DNA of 56,321 nucleotides from Anaerolineales bacterium (GTDB taxonomy: Bacteria > Chloroflexota > Anaerolineae > Anaerolineales > Villigracilaceae), in assembly GCA_024710905.1 (NCBI GenBank), contig JANJTV010000084.1:1-56321 (forward strand). Direction: 5' to 3'. Of this stretch, positions 39,082-47,887 are shown piece by piece; position 1 is the first letter of the stretch, and each line of letters begins with the position of its first letter. The translations under genes were made by a program, and so were the position numbers. The notes under the pieces are model-generated. The model searched no databases. It saw only the letters and a list, made by a program, of their open reading frames with translations, and was not told where the DNA came from.

Positions 39082-40517
39082 ACAAATTTCAGCCTGAATG
39101 CTGCGACGGCCACCATTCGGAAGAGTAGCATGCCGTGCCGCCAGCGGTCAATATTGGTTTGGCCGTAGGTACGCTCCTGGTAACGAATGGGCATATCCAC
39201 GATGCGGCGGTTTTGTTTTGCGGCGCCAAAGATCAGGTCGAAGTCGCCAAAGGGATCAAATTCGCCGAAATAACTGCGGTTGGCGACGATTTTTTTATAA
39301 TCGCGATTCCAGAGCACTTTTGTGCCGCAAAGCGTGTCTTTGATGGGCTGGCCGAGCAACCAGGAGAAAAGCAGGCTAAAGGTTTTGTTGCCCAGCAGGT
39401 TTAGGAAGCGCATGGCCTGCTCCTGCATCGGGTACACCAGTCGCACGCCATTGATGAATTCGCCTTTTCCGCTTACCAGCGCTTCGTAGAAGCGCGGCAG
39501 GTCTTCTGGCCGCACGGTCAGGTCGGCATCCAGGATCATCAAAATATCTCCCCGGGCTTCGTCAAAACCCAACCGCACGGCATCGGCTTTGCCTTTGCCG
39601 GTTTGCTGGAAGACCCTGGCATCGCGTTCCGGGTGTCGCACAATGGCCTGCTGGATGGCCTCGAACGTATTGTCTTTTGAGTGCCCCTCCACAAAAATTA
39701 ACTCGGTGTGGCTGCCCATGGTTGGGGTGCGCTGGAAGGCTGCTTCAATATTCCCGGCCTCGTTGCGGGCGGGAATGATTACCGAGACGCTGGGTTGTTT
39801 GGCGCCGGGCGGCAATTGCGGACGGGCGCATAACAAATTCATCCAGGCCAGTTCGTTAAATGGCCACAGTTTAACCAACACTTTGTTGAACAGGTCCCGC
39901 ACCAGTGGCAGTGATATCGGCAGGAGGATTTCACGCTGGTGCCTGAAAACCTCGTACCCGGCCAGGTGGAGCAGGTTGGTAACATCCTGCGGGGTGACCC
40001 AATTTTGCAGCAGGGTGGGGGTGGCCAACCCAAGTACGCTGGCCAGGCTCAGCCAGGGCTGGTAGACCCGGCTGTGGAAGTTAATCAGGATGCGTGTATC
40101 CGAAGTGCAAAACTGCTTGAGGTGCATAAAAACTTGCTGGATGTCCCACAGGTCGTTTACCAGGTCAGACAGGATGATGACATCAAACGTTTCCTCGCTT
40201 TTGTAATCAAGGATATCGCCATGGAAGAATTCCAATCCCGGATGTTCCTGGCGGGCTACCGAGAGCATTACTCCCGAGATATCGACGCCCACACCCCTGG
40301 AGGGTTTCAGGGCAGCCAGCAGGGTGGCCTGCCCGCAGCCGACTTCCAGCACGCGCTGGCCGGGAGAAACCATCCACTGATAGATCTCGGTCAGGCGGTG
40401 GTGATATTCCGCGCTGAAGAAGTTGCGCCCGGCACGGCGGGCGGCGATGTTGTCCCAGTGCGACTGGCGTTGGGCGATGTGTTCGGCCGGGGTGGAGGCC
40501 TGGTTTGTTGTACTCAT
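39078..40517 (-). CDS. Fused methyltransferase and family 2 glycosyltransferase
   Basis: Two-domain protein of 479 residues. N-terminal part (about 30-200) is a SAM-dependent methyltransferase with VLEVGCGQATLLAALKPSRGVGVDISGVML (given in parts). C-terminal part (about 240-479) is a GT2 glycosyltransferase: SVIIPARNEAGNIEAAFQRTP, DXD motif ILDADLTVRPEDLP and KADAVRLGFDEARGD. The combination suggests modification of a polysaccharide or lipid-linked sugar. The fusion is continuous with no frame break. Gene order and overlap with wecB point to surface glycan synthesis; donor and acceptor unknown. Confidence 0.85.
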   Translation of the reverse strand: MSTTNQASTPAEHIAQRQSHWDNIAARRAGRNFFSAEYHHRLTEIYQWMVSPGQRVLEVGCGQATLLAALKPSRGVGVDISGVMLSVARQEHPGLEFFHGDILDYKSEETFDVIILSDLVNDLWDIQQVFMHLKQFCTSDTRILINFHSRVYQPWLSLASVLGLATPTLLQNWVTPQDVTNLLHLAGYEVFRHQREILLPISLPLVRDLFNKVLVKLWPFNELAWMNLLCARPQLPPGAKQPSVSVIIPARNEAGNIEAAFQRTPTMGSHTELIFVEGHSKDNTFEAIQQAIVRHPERDARVFQQTGKGKADAVRLGFDEARGDILMILDADLTVRPEDLPRFYEALVSGKGEFINGVRLVYPMQEQAMRFLNLLGNKTFSLLFSWLLGQPIKDTLCGTKVLWNRDYKKIVANRSYFGEFDPFGDFDLIFGAAKQNRRIVDMPIRYQERTYGQTNIDRWRHGMLLFRMVAVAAFRLKFV

Positions 40518-40621
40518 TCAGAAGCGTAGCTCACTTTGTTCAATGGAATGGTCGCAATTATAGTTTGTCTTTGATCTTCCGGACTATTGGTTTTGGTAGG
40601 TGTTTCTCACTGCGGGCATAC

Positions 40622-40627
40622 TATAAT
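40622..40627 (+). promoter_or_regulatory. -10 element of a near-leaderless promoter (rluB)
   Basis: TATAAT ends 9 nt before the ATG at 40637 with no ribosome-binding site between. Confidence 0.55.
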
Positions 40628-40636
40628 AGAAGCACT

Positions 40637-41581
40637 ATGGAAGAGAGAATTCAGAAAATATTATCGCGGGCAGGAATTGGTTCGCGCCGCGCTTGCGAGG
40701 AGTTAATCCTGGCCGGGCGGGTTACTGTTAATGGCCGCCAGGCCGAAATTGGCCAAAAAGCTGACCCCGCCACAGACCGCATTGTTGTGGATGGCCAACC
40801 GATCCAGGCGGCTGAGCCGCCCGTTTATATTGCCATGTACAAGCCACGCAATGTACTTTCGGTGGTGGAAAGCGAACCGGGCGATACCCGCAAAACGGTG
40901 CGTGACTTAATCCCCATGCCTGGGCATCTTTACCCGGTGGGCCGCCTTGATTTTGACAGCGAGGGCCTGGTCTTAATGACCAATGATGGTGAACTGGCCA
41001 ACCGGTTGACACATCCTCGCTTTGGGCATGAAAAAATCTATCGTGTGTTGGTGGCCCGCCAGCCCGACCCCCAGCAGTTGGAAACCTGGCGGCGCGGCGT
41101 GGTACTGGAAGACGGCCACAAAACCCTGCCCGCCCAGGTGAGCCTGGAGACAAAGGCCGGGAAAGGCGCCTGGTTGCGCATCACCATGCGAGAAGGCCGC
41201 AAACGCCAGATCCGCGAGATTGGCTCGCTGTTGGGGCTGCCAGTGGTGCGGATTTTGCGGATCGCGATTGGTTCGCTGCGGCTGGGCAACCTTAAAGCAG
41301 GTGAGTGGCGTCCGTTGAGTGAAGAAGAGATTGCTGTCCTGCGTGGGCAGAAACCTTATACGGCGCGAGCCCCACGCGGCAGGCGGACCTCCACAGCGCG
41401 GGCGGGGGCACCTGTTCGTAAAACGGGGGGCGCTGCGGGGAGACCTGCCGGTAAGGCCGCAGGCAATCGCCCGGCTCGCTCATCCCGCCCATCGCCATCC
41501 TCCAAGCCCGGGGGTGATAAACCCCAACGAAAACCGCGCCCGGCAGGCGCCTCGCGCGGGCAGAAAAAGCCTGGCAGGTAA
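40637..41581 (+). CDS. rluB: 23S rRNA pseudouridine synthase (RsuA/RluB family)
   Basis: Pseudouridine synthase. About 314 residues: S4 RNA-binding domain (ERIQKILSRAGIGSRRACEELI...GRVTVNG), then the catalytic domain with VYIAMYKPRNVLSV, the catalytic-Asp motif GRLDFDSEGLVLMTNDGELANRLTHPR (given in parts) and REGRKRQIREIGSLLGLPV. The tail (about 245-314) is rich in Arg, Lys, Pro and Gly, an RNA-binding type extension. I chose the ATG at 40637, whose product starts MEERIQKIL; the frame extends 44 codons upstream but carries no S4-like sequence there. Divergent from the glycosyltransferase. Confidence 0.93.
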   Translation: MEERIQKILSRAGIGSRRACEELILAGRVTVNGRQAEIGQKADPATDRIVVDGQPIQAAEPPVYIAMYKPRNVLSVVESEPGDTRKTVRDLIPMPGHLYPVGRLDFDSEGLVLMTNDGELANRLTHPRFGHEKIYRVLVARQPDPQQLETWRRGVVLEDGHKTLPAQVSLETKAGKGAWLRITMREGRKRQIREIGSLLGLPVVRILRIAIGSLRLGNLKAGEWRPLSEEEIAVLRGQKPYTARAPRGRRTSTARAGAPVRKTGGAAGRPAGKAAGNRPARSSRPSPSSKPGGDKPQRKPRPAGASRGQKKPGR

Positions 41582-41599
41582 ATGCTCGAAACGAAATTA

Positions 41600-41630
41600 A
41601 AAACTGGCCGCTATAGAACGGCCAGTTTTG
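41600..41630. terminator. Bidirectional terminator between rluB and the CBS-ACT gene
   Basis: Stem AAACTGGCCG / CGGCCAGTTT with an eight-base loop and T-runs on both sides. Confidence 0.85.
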
Positions 41631-41644
41631 CTTCCTGATGCTGC

Positions 41645-42283
41645 TTATGCGCGGATATCGATCAGTTTTTTGACGACTGGCTTGAGTGCTTTCTTTAATG
41701 TTTCGAGTTCGACATTTTTGACTTTGAAGGTCAGCATGCGGGTGGATGGGTCGTCCCCGGTGAACTGCCCAAAGGCGACAAAATTGCCTTTTTGGGCGGC
41801 GATGGCTTCGGTGATCTTGGCCAGCTGGCCGGGTTGGTCGTCGATCAGGGCAGTGACGCGGACGCCCATTTCGCGTGCCCCCATCAGCTCAAGGAAAATC
41901 TTGAACAGGTCAGTTTCGGTGATGATGCCAATCACTTTGCCGTTGCGCATGACCGGCAGGCCCCCAATTTTGTTATCGGCCATGATGCGGGCGGCCTGTT
42001 CGATAGGGGTGCTTTCATCAACGGTCATGACATTTTTGGTCATGACTTCTTCGACTGTGATTTTGCTGACCAGGTAATTGATTTCCCAGATACTTAACGT
42101 AGTGGCCGGGGATGGCGAGGCATTGAGCAGGTCTTTGTCAGAGACGATACCAATCAGTTTGCCTTTCTTGACCACCGGCGCGCGACGGATGTGCTCTTTC
42201 TTCATTAAACTGAGCACATCGGGGATGGGCATCTCGGGGCTTATGGTGATAACGGGTTTTGACATTCGTTCGCCGACTAACAT
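41645..42283 (-). CDS. CBS-pair plus ACT domain regulatory protein (AcuB-like)
   Basis: Cytoplasmic ligand-sensing protein of 212 residues. Two CBS motifs (about 5-65 with VITISPEMPIPDVLSLMKKEHIRRAPVV, and 75-130 with VMTKNVMTVDESTPIEQAARIM) bind adenosyl nucleotides in other family members. An ACT domain follows (about 135-212; REMGVRVTALIDDQPGQLAKITEAIAAQ). Resembles AcuB of Bacillus. The AAAGGAG ribosome-binding site precedes the ATG. Target unknown. Confidence 0.85.
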   Translation of the reverse strand: MLVGERMSKPVITISPEMPIPDVLSLMKKEHIRRAPVVKKGKLIGIVSDKDLLNASPSPATTLSIWEINYLVSKITVEEVMTKNVMTVDESTPIEQAARIMADNKIGGLPVMRNGKVIGIITETDLFKIFLELMGAREMGVRVTALIDDQPGQLAKITEAIAAQKGNFVAFGQFTGDDPSTRMLTFKVKNVELETLKKALKPVVKKLIDIRA

Positions 42284-42439
42284 AGCGTTTCTCCTTTTTG
42301 GTTGGTTGGCAACCTTATTGTAGCCTCAACTCGTCCCCCTGCCGATTGACGAATGTCACTTTAGAATCATTTCCGCTGTGCGGTTTTTAGGACAAATGTG
42401 AGTATTTTTGTTGGTTTAAGGTTTCTGGGAGAAATAAAA

Positions 42440-42471
42440 TAAATAGACCTGCCGTCAGGCAGGTCTATTTT
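42440..42471 (-). terminator. Terminator of the M20 peptidase operon
   Basis: Stem AATAGACCTGCC / GGCAGGTCTATT with a four-base loop, followed on the minus strand by TATTTTATT. Confidence 0.8.
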
Positions 42472-42476
42472 GAATG

Positions 42477-43835
42477 CTATTTGCCAAACTCTTTCAGGAC
42501 GCGCGCCATGTGGCGGGCATGCTTTACATAGAGGTCCAGGCGGATGTTCTCGTTGGGGGCGTGGGCGCGAGTATCGGGGTAGCCCAGCCCGGCGGTAGCC
42601 ACCGGCATGTTGAGTTCGTGGACAAAGGGGTAGTTTGGCCCCGACCCGCCGACCATGGGAATTAATTCCATTCTGGACTCGAATACTTCTTCAGCGGTTT
42701 CCACAACCAGTTTGATGAACGGGTCATCGGGATTGGTTTTGGCAGCCGGGCCGCCGCCCAAGAATTCGATCTGGATCTCCTCGAAACCCCCGGAATCCAG
42801 GTGCTGGCGCAGCAGGGTCAGGCAGCGTTCAATCTTCTGGCCGGGAGCAAGGCGGAAATCCACTTTGGCGGAGGCACGGGCAGGCAGGACGGTTTTCGAG
42901 CCCGGTCCCTGGTAGCCGCTGGTCAGCCCGCAGATGGTACAGGTGGGCTCAAAGGTCTCCTGCATGAACAGGTCTGTTCCGCCGGTGACGCCTTTCAGGA
43001 ATTTCTTTACGCCATACCGTGTTTTGTATTCTTCTGCTGCATCGGGCTGCAGGTCAAATAATTCGCGGTCGCGCGCGGTGGGTGGTTCGATGCCGTCGTA
43101 CCAGCCGGGGATAAGGATTTTCTCGTTCTGATCCTTGAGCGTGTTCAGCGCCCAGACCAGCCGCCAGGCGGCATTCTCAAAAATGGAACCACCTACGCCG
43201 CTATGGACGTCAATGGCGGCGGTTTCAATCGAAAGTTCAACATAGCAAATGCCGCGCAGGCCGAGGTACTGCATGGGCACCTCGCGGTGATCCACCCCGC
43301 CAAACTCCCAGATGCAGGCATCAGCAGCCAGCTTGCCCTTGTTTGCTGTAATAAATTTGGGCAGGTGAATGCTGCCGGTTTCTTCTTCACCTTCAATCAG
43401 GAACTTCACATTACAAGGCAGTTCCCCATCGGAATCCAGTAATGCATCTATGGCGTACAGCCGGGCAGTGATGTGGCTTTTATCGTCGCTCACACCACGC
43501 CCGAACAATTTGCCATTCCGCAGCGATGGTTCAAACGGCGGGGTTTCCCAGAGTTCCAGCGGTTCGGCGGGCTGGACATCATAGTGGTTATAGAACAGCA
43601 GGGTCTTATCGGCGTTGCGGCCCTTGCGCTCGGCGAAGACCACAGGAGCACCGCCGGTGGGAAGCACTTCTACAGTGAAGCCGCGTTTCGCCAACAAGCG
43701 GGCGGTTAATTGGGCGCACTCCTGCATACCCCAATTTTGTGCGCCAACCGAGGGTTGGGCCACCAGTTCTGAGAGCTCGGCGATGCTCCCATCCAGGTTT
43801 TTTTCAAGGTATTGATCAATCTTTGTGTAAGACAT
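42477..43835 (-). CDS. M20 family metallopeptidase (dipeptidase-type)
   Basis: Zinc peptidase that cleaves dipeptides or acylated amino acids. The 452 residues carry the M20 metal motifs FYNHYDVQPA, GRGVSDDKSH, and the catalytic-acid motif IEGEEETGS, plus the dimerisation insert around 190-300 (VDVHSGVGGSIFENAAWRLVWAL). Length fits the family. The gene lies first in a run with a VTT-domain protein, peptidyl-prolyl isomerase and uridine kinase on the minus strand; the start ATG follows GGAGAGAAG. Substrate unknown. Confidence 0.93.
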   Translation of the reverse strand: MSYTKIDQYLEKNLDGSIAELSELVAQPSVGAQNWGMQECAQLTARLLAKRGFTVEVLPTGGAPVVFAERKGRNADKTLLFYNHYDVQPAEPLELWETPPFEPSLRNGKLFGRGVSDDKSHITARLYAIDALLDSDGELPCNVKFLIEGEEETGSIHLPKFITANKGKLAADACIWEFGGVDHREVPMQYLGLRGICYVELSIETAAIDVHSGVGGSIFENAAWRLVWALNTLKDQNEKILIPGWYDGIEPPTARDRELFDLQPDAAEEYKTRYGVKKFLKGVTGGTDLFMQETFEPTCTICGLTSGYQGPGSKTVLPARASAKVDFRLAPGQKIERCLTLLRQHLDSGGFEEIQIEFLGGGPAAKTNPDDPFIKLVVETAEEVFESRMELIPMVGGSGPNYPFVHELNMPVATAGLGYPDTRAHAPNENIRLDLYVKHARHMARVLKEFGK

Positions 43836-43850
43836 CTTCTCTCCTTGTGT

Positions 43851-44411
43851 TTAGTCGAGCAGCCAGTTAATCGAGGACGCTCCCAGGTAGGCAACGGCTG
43901 TCATTTTGATGACCTGCCCGATCCAGGCCGCAATCAGGAATTTCCACACTTTCATTTTTAATGCCCCGGCAGCGATACTGGCTGCATCGAAAAACGGATT
44001 GGGGATGGCGGCCAGGATAACGATTGCCAGCATGCCATATTTTTCAACGAAAGGCAGTAATTTCTCGTCCGCATCGGTGCGTTCCAGCATCATACGTCCG
44101 CCGATCCCGGCCAGGTAACCGGTTAGCTCACCAAGGGCTGCGCCGGTTGCTGCTGAAAGCGCAACGCCGAGCGGGTGGAAAATCCCGGCCATGGTAAAGA
44201 CCACTGCCAAACCCGGCGCGGGGAACAGGACCGTCGCACTTGACATCATTGCCACCAGGAAAATCCCCGGGTAACCATAGACGGCCAGTTCCTGGGCCTG
44301 GTCGCGAAAATAAAAGACCGTCACCGTGATCAGGATGAACGCCAGCAGGCTGAGCAGGCGCAAGACCAGCGTGCGCCGGCTATTTTGTTTGGATGCTTCG
44401 GGCTGGCTCAT
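43851..44411 (-). CDS. VTT-domain (DedA/SNARE-associated) membrane protein
   Basis: Integral membrane protein of 186 residues with an N-terminal Lys/Arg-rich tail and about five helices. Typical VTT elements are YPGIFLVAMMSSATVLFPAPGLAVVF, GALGELTGYLAGIGGRMML-like (ALGELTGYLAG) and AIPNPFFDAASIAAGALKMKVWKFLIAAWIGQ (in parts). Such proteins are linked to membrane homeostasis or lipid flipping. Neighbour of the M20 peptidase and the prolyl isomerase. No specific substrate. Confidence 0.85.
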   Translation of the reverse strand: MSQPEASKQNSRRTLVLRLLSLLAFILITVTVFYFRDQAQELAVYGYPGIFLVAMMSSATVLFPAPGLAVVFTMAGIFHPLGVALSAATGAALGELTGYLAGIGGRMMLERTDADEKLLPFVEKYGMLAIVILAAIPNPFFDAASIAAGALKMKVWKFLIAAWIGQVIKMTAVAYLGASSINWLLD

Positions 44412-44426
44412 CGAGTGTTGCTACTG

Positions 44427-44939
44427 TTATTCTTCAACGATAACCACGCTGTCGATTTTTACGCCGGGGTATTCCGGGCGCATTGGGTCGCGCGGAGGAA
44501 TGGACATTAATACATCCATGCCTGAAGTAACTTCGCCAAAAACACTGTGACGGTTATCCAGCCAGGGGGTGGGCACATGTGTGATGAAAAATTGTGAACC
44601 GTTGGTCCCCGGCCCGGCATTGGCCATCGAGAGAATGCCAGGTTTGTCGTGCTTCAATGACGGATGGAATTCATCGCCAAAGCGATAACCTGGCCCGCCG
44701 CGCCCGCTGCCGGTGGGGTCGCCTGCCTGGGCCATGAAATCGGCAATTACGCGGTGGAAGATCGTGCCGTCATAAAAACCTTCGCGCGCCAGGAAGACAA
44801 AATTATTCACTGTCGTCGGGGTCTTGTCGGCAAACAACTTAAGCACAATATCGCCTTTTTCTGTTTGGATTGTGGCCGTGTACTTTTTCTTGCTGTCAAT
44901 CGTCATGGCGGGCGGGGTGGCCCATTGTTTGTTGCTCAT
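44427..44939 (-). CDS. Cyclophilin-type peptidyl-prolyl isomerase
   Basis: Accelerates proline isomerisation during folding. The 170 residues carry cyclophilin motifs: [37 protein letters not shown] (in parts), [21 protein letters not shown] and [12 protein letters not shown]. No signal peptide, so cytoplasmic. The ATG overlaps the uridine kinase stop in an ATGA. Confidence 0.95.
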   Translation of the reverse strand: MSNKQWATPPAMTIDSKKKYTATIQTEKGDIVLKLFADKTPTTVNNFVFLAREGFYDGTIFHRVIADFMAQAGDPTGSGRGGPGYRFGDEFHPSLKHDKPGILSMANAGPGTNGSQFFITHVPTPWLDNRHSVFGEVTSGMDVLMSIPPRDPMRPEYPGVKIDSVVIVEE

Positions 44940-45589
44940 GTGTATATTCCTTTCGGGGTGGGGGTTGTTCTTAATAGTACTTCCAGTCGCGCAACGACCA
45001 TATCCATGGCGGCCGTGTTAAAACCGCCTTCGGGGATGATCACATCTGCGTAACGTTTGGATGGCTCTACGAATTCCAGGTGCATGGGTCGCACGGTATT
45101 CAGGTATTGCTGTACAACCGATTCGGCGCTGCGGCCGCGCTCCTGAATGTCACGTTGCAGGCGACGGATGAACCGCAGGTCCGGGTCAGTATCAACAAAG
45201 ATTTTCAAATCCAATAGTTCGCGCAACTCGCGCTCTACGAAAATCAAAATCCCTTCAACCAGGATGATATGCCTTGGCTCAATGCGGATGACGCTCTCAG
45301 TCCGCCGATCGCTTGAAAAATCATACACCGGCAAATCCACAGGCTGGTAGTCCTTAAGTCGTAATACATGCTCGATCATCAACTCTGTTTCGAGGGAATT
45401 GGGATGATCGAAGTTAATTTCCGAACGTTGGGCAGATGGCAATTTGCTTAAATCTCGATAGTAGGCATCGTGCGGCAGATAGGCAATTTTATCTATCCCA
45501 ATGCGGTTCAGAATTTTCTGTGCCACCGTGGTCTTGCCGGAGCCAGAACCGCCTGCAATACCGATTACCAGGGGGGTGTGTTGCGCCAT
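44936..45589 (-). CDS. udk: Uridine kinase
   Basis: Phosphorylates uridine and cytidine in pyrimidine salvage. The 217 residues contain the P-loop [17 protein letters not shown], the uridine-binding [11 protein letters not shown] and [17 protein letters not shown], the [25 protein letters not shown] stretch and [12 protein letters not shown], a full Udk set. Its ATG is 6 nt downstream of TATAAT on the minus strand with no ribosome-binding site, so it is likely leaderless. First gene of a transcript reaching the M20 peptidase in part; it is coupled to the prolyl isomerase by overlap. Confidence 0.95.
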   Translation of the reverse strand: MAQHTPLVIGIAGGSGSGKTTVAQKILNRIGIDKIAYLPHDAYYRDLSKLPSAQRSEINFDHPNSLETELMIEHVLRLKDYQPVDLPVYDFSSDRRTESVIRIEPRHIILVEGILIFVERELRELLDLKIFVDTDPDLRFIRRLQRDIQERGRSAESVVQQYLNTVRPMHLEFVEPSKRYADVIIPEGGFNTAAMDMVVARLEVLLRTTPTPKGIYT

Positions 45590-45595
45590 GACACT

Positions 45596-45601
45596 ATTAT
45601 A
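45596..45601 (-). promoter_or_regulatory. -10 element of a leaderless promoter (udk)
   Basis: TATAAT on the minus strand, 6 nt upstream of the udk ATG, no ribosome-binding site. Confidence 0.6.
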
Positions 45602-45618
45602 ACCTTTGGCTTTAACAA

Positions 45619-45653
45619 AAATAGCGGATGACAGGTCCTGCCATCCGCTATTT
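45619..45653 (-). terminator. Terminator of the DegV gene
   Basis: Stem AAATAGCGGATG / CATCCGCTATTT with an 11-nt loop, followed on the minus strand by TTTTTG. Confidence 0.85.
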
Positions 45654-45671
45654 GAACATTTTTAGAATTGT

Positions 45672-46526
45672 TTACATGCCTGCCATAAAGGCAATGCCCA
45701 CTGTTCCTGGGCCAGTATGCGTACCCACCACTGGGCTGACTTCCGTTTCGAAGCTTTCAACTGGCTTGAGCAGGTCGTTGACCTTGGCCAGTACGGCTTT
45801 GCCATCCTCGGGCGCTTTGGCATGCAGGCTGGCAACCCGCACCGGGGTGCGCCCGCCGACCTGTTCGCCGACAATCTCTACCAGGCGATCCATGGCTTTG
45901 CCTTTGGTGCGTACCCGCTCGAAGGCCTCCACGCGGCCATCCTTTAGACCCAAAATGGGTTTCAGATTGAGGGCGGTGCCCAGCAGGCGTTGTGCGCCGC
46001 CAATACGGCCACCGCGATGCAGGAATTCCAGCGTATCAACAACAAAAAGGACGCCCGTGTGGGCAGTGGCTTTCTCAGACAGGGCTTTGCAATCGGCCAG
46101 CGAGGCACCTTCGGCTGCGGCTCGCGCGCAAGCCAGAACGTTGAATCCCAGCGCCATGGCAGTGGCACGGCTGTCGACAATTTCCACATGTTCCTTCCCC
46201 TTGCTCATGTTATCTCGGCCCTGGAATGCGGATTGCTGCGTGCCGGAGAGGAGGGATGAAACAAAAACACCCAGCACATCGTAACCTTCTTCCACCAATT
46301 TTTCAAAGGTTTGCTGCATGGTCAAAACTGAAACCTGTGAGGTGGTTGGCATGGTCTTGGCGGTCTGCAGGCGGCTGTAAAATTCGGTCGGCTGGATGTC
46401 CACGCCGTCTTTGAAGGTCTCCTCGCCCCAGATGAGCATTTGCGGCAGGACGGTGATGTTGTATTTCGAAATCACGTCCTTGGGGAAGGTGGAGGTGCTG
46501 TCTGTCACAATGGCTACTTTACGCAT
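45672..46526 (-). CDS. DegV-family fatty-acid-binding protein
   Basis: DegV proteins bind fatty acids and may hand them to kinases or phospholipid synthesis. About 284 residues with VAIVTDSTSTFPKDVISKYNITVLP, PTTSQVSVLTMQQTFEKLVEEGYDVLGVFVSS (in parts), HVEIVDSRATAMALGFNVL and LEFLHRGGRIGGAQRLLGTALNLKPIL, all typical. I chose the ATG at 46526 with AAAGGAG upstream; the frame extends 20 codons without a matching start. Stands alone on the minus strand. Confidence 0.93.
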   Translation of the reverse strand: MRKVAIVTDSTSTFPKDVISKYNITVLPQMLIWGEETFKDGVDIQPTEFYSRLQTAKTMPTTSQVSVLTMQQTFEKLVEEGYDVLGVFVSSLLSGTQQSAFQGRDNMSKGKEHVEIVDSRATAMALGFNVLACARAAAEGASLADCKALSEKATAHTGVLFVVDTLEFLHRGGRIGGAQRLLGTALNLKPILGLKDGRVEAFERVRTKGKAMDRLVEIVGEQVGGRTPVRVASLHAKAPEDGKAVLAKVNDLLKPVESFETEVSPVVGTHTGPGTVGIAFMAGM

Positions 46527-46673
46527 GGCAGTTACTCCTTTACTAAAAAATGATAATGGGATTGATGTGCGCATTACAACACGCATTATTATATGCGGGT
46601 TGCGTTTCTTTAATATTTTCTCACCAAAGTCTTATTCGTGCCTTGCCTTGTTTCGTATCGAAAAAGCCGGAAA

Positions 46674-46711
46674 ACTGCCCATTTCCCTGCTTAAGGGACG
46701 GGCAGCACATT
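46674..46711 (+). promoter_or_regulatory. Hairpin upstream of the mreB promoter
   Basis: CTGCCC...GGGCAG with inner TTTCCCT / AAGGGA stem. It lies just upstream of the extended -10; perhaps a terminator of upstream transcription or a regulatory structure. Confidence 0.35.
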
Positions 46712-46729
46712 TGTCAATAGCCTGCATGG

Positions 46730-46735
46730 TATAAT
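46730..46735 (+). promoter_or_regulatory. Extended -10 promoter of the mre-min-rod cluster
   Basis: TATAAT preceded by TGG (extended -10) about 38 bp upstream of the mreB TTG start. Confidence 0.55.
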
Positions 46736-46772
46736 GACGGGAAGTTAATTCAGCAATTATCAGGAGCGCATT

Positions 46773-47843
46773 TTGGCTTTTAATCCCCTCAACTGGCTGC
46801 TGGGAATATTCTCCCTCGACATCGGCATTGATCTCGGCACGGCCAACACCCTTGTGTATGTGCGTAACAAGGGCATTGTCATCAATGAGCCGTCCTGGGT
46901 GACCATTGACAAACGTACTCGTGAACCACTGGCTGTGGGCTTGAAAGCCAAAGAAATGATGGGTCGTACATCCGGGAACCTGATCGCTGTCCGCCCGGTG
47001 CGCGACGGCGTTATCTCCGAGTTTGACATTACTCAGATTATGTTGACCTACTTTATTGGCCAAGTGCATGAGCAAAGTGTGGTGCCCCTGCCCCGGCCGC
47101 GCGTGGTGATTGGCATGCCGGCTGGCGTTACGGAAGTGGAAAAGCGTGCGGTGTATGATGCAGCCATGTCGGCTGGTGCACGTGAGGCCTATTTGATCGA
47201 GGAACCAATTGCCGCAGCCCTTGGCGCTGGCCTGCCAGTTTCCGAAGTGCGCGGCAGCATGGTGGTTGATATCGGCGGAGGCACAACGGAAGTGGCAGTT
47301 ATGTCGATGAGCGGGGTGGTGGTCTCCCGGTCATTGCGTGTTGCGGGCGACGAAATGGATCAGGATATCGTCCAGTACATTCGTAATAAATACAACCTAT
47401 TGGTTGGTGAGGGTGTTGCTGAACAAGTTAAGATGAAGATCGGCTCGGCCTATCCTTTACAGCAAGAAAAAACCATGGAAGTGCGGGGGCGCAACCTCGT
47501 GAACGGCCTGCCCGAATCCATTGAAGTTTCCTCCGTTGAGGTGCGCGATGCCCTTTCCGGTTCTGTGCAGGTGATTGTTGATACTATTCGTGATGCGCTG
47601 GATGAAGTCCCGCCTGAAATCGTGGCCGATTTGATGGATACTGGCATTTGCCTGGCAGGTGGCGGCGCATTGTTGCAAGGCCTGGCTGACCGCTTGGCCG
47701 ACGAACTCAACCTGCGCGTCTGGCAGGCTGAAGACCCTCTTACTTGCGTGGTGCGTGGTACGGGCGTTGTGCTGAACGATTTTGAATCAATGCGTGGCTA
47801 CCTGAGCAGCCTGGAACGCGGCAGCGCCCGCCGTCGCGCCTGA
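46773..47843 (+). CDS. mreB: Rod-shape-determining actin homologue MreB
   Basis: Actin-like filament protein guiding lateral wall synthesis. The 356 residues begin LDIGIDLGTANTLVYVRNKG, include NLIAVRPVRDGVISEFDIT, EEPIAAALGAGLPV, the phosphate-2 loop MVVDIGGGTTEVAVMS and GICLAGGGALLQGLADRL. The N-terminal MAFNPLNWLLGIFS may be an amphipathic membrane anchor. TTG start with AGGAGCG. First gene of the shape and division cluster. An intercistronic GC hairpin (47852-47870) follows. Confidence 0.97.
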   Translation: MAFNPLNWLLGIFSLDIGIDLGTANTLVYVRNKGIVINEPSWVTIDKRTREPLAVGLKAKEMMGRTSGNLIAVRPVRDGVISEFDITQIMLTYFIGQVHEQSVVPLPRPRVVIGMPAGVTEVEKRAVYDAAMSAGAREAYLIEEPIAAALGAGLPVSEVRGSMVVDIGGGTTEVAVMSMSGVVVSRSLRVAGDEMDQDIVQYIRNKYNLLVGEGVAEQVKMKIGSAYPLQQEKTMEVRGRNLVNGLPESIEVSSVEVRDALSGSVQVIVDTIRDALDEVPPEIVADLMDTGICLAGGGALLQGLADRLADELNLRVWQAEDPLTCVVRGTGVVLNDFESMRGYLSSLERGSARRRA

Positions 47844-47851
47844 TTCGATAA

Positions 47852-47870
47852 GGGCCGCCTCCTGGCGGCC
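47852..47870 (+). other. GC-rich hairpin between mreB and mreC
   Basis: GGCCGCC / GGCGGCC with a TCCT loop and no U-run. More likely an mRNA stability or processing element than a terminator, given mreC starts 18 bp later. Confidence 0.45.
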
Positions 47871-47887
47871 TGGCATTGCCCCTGGCT

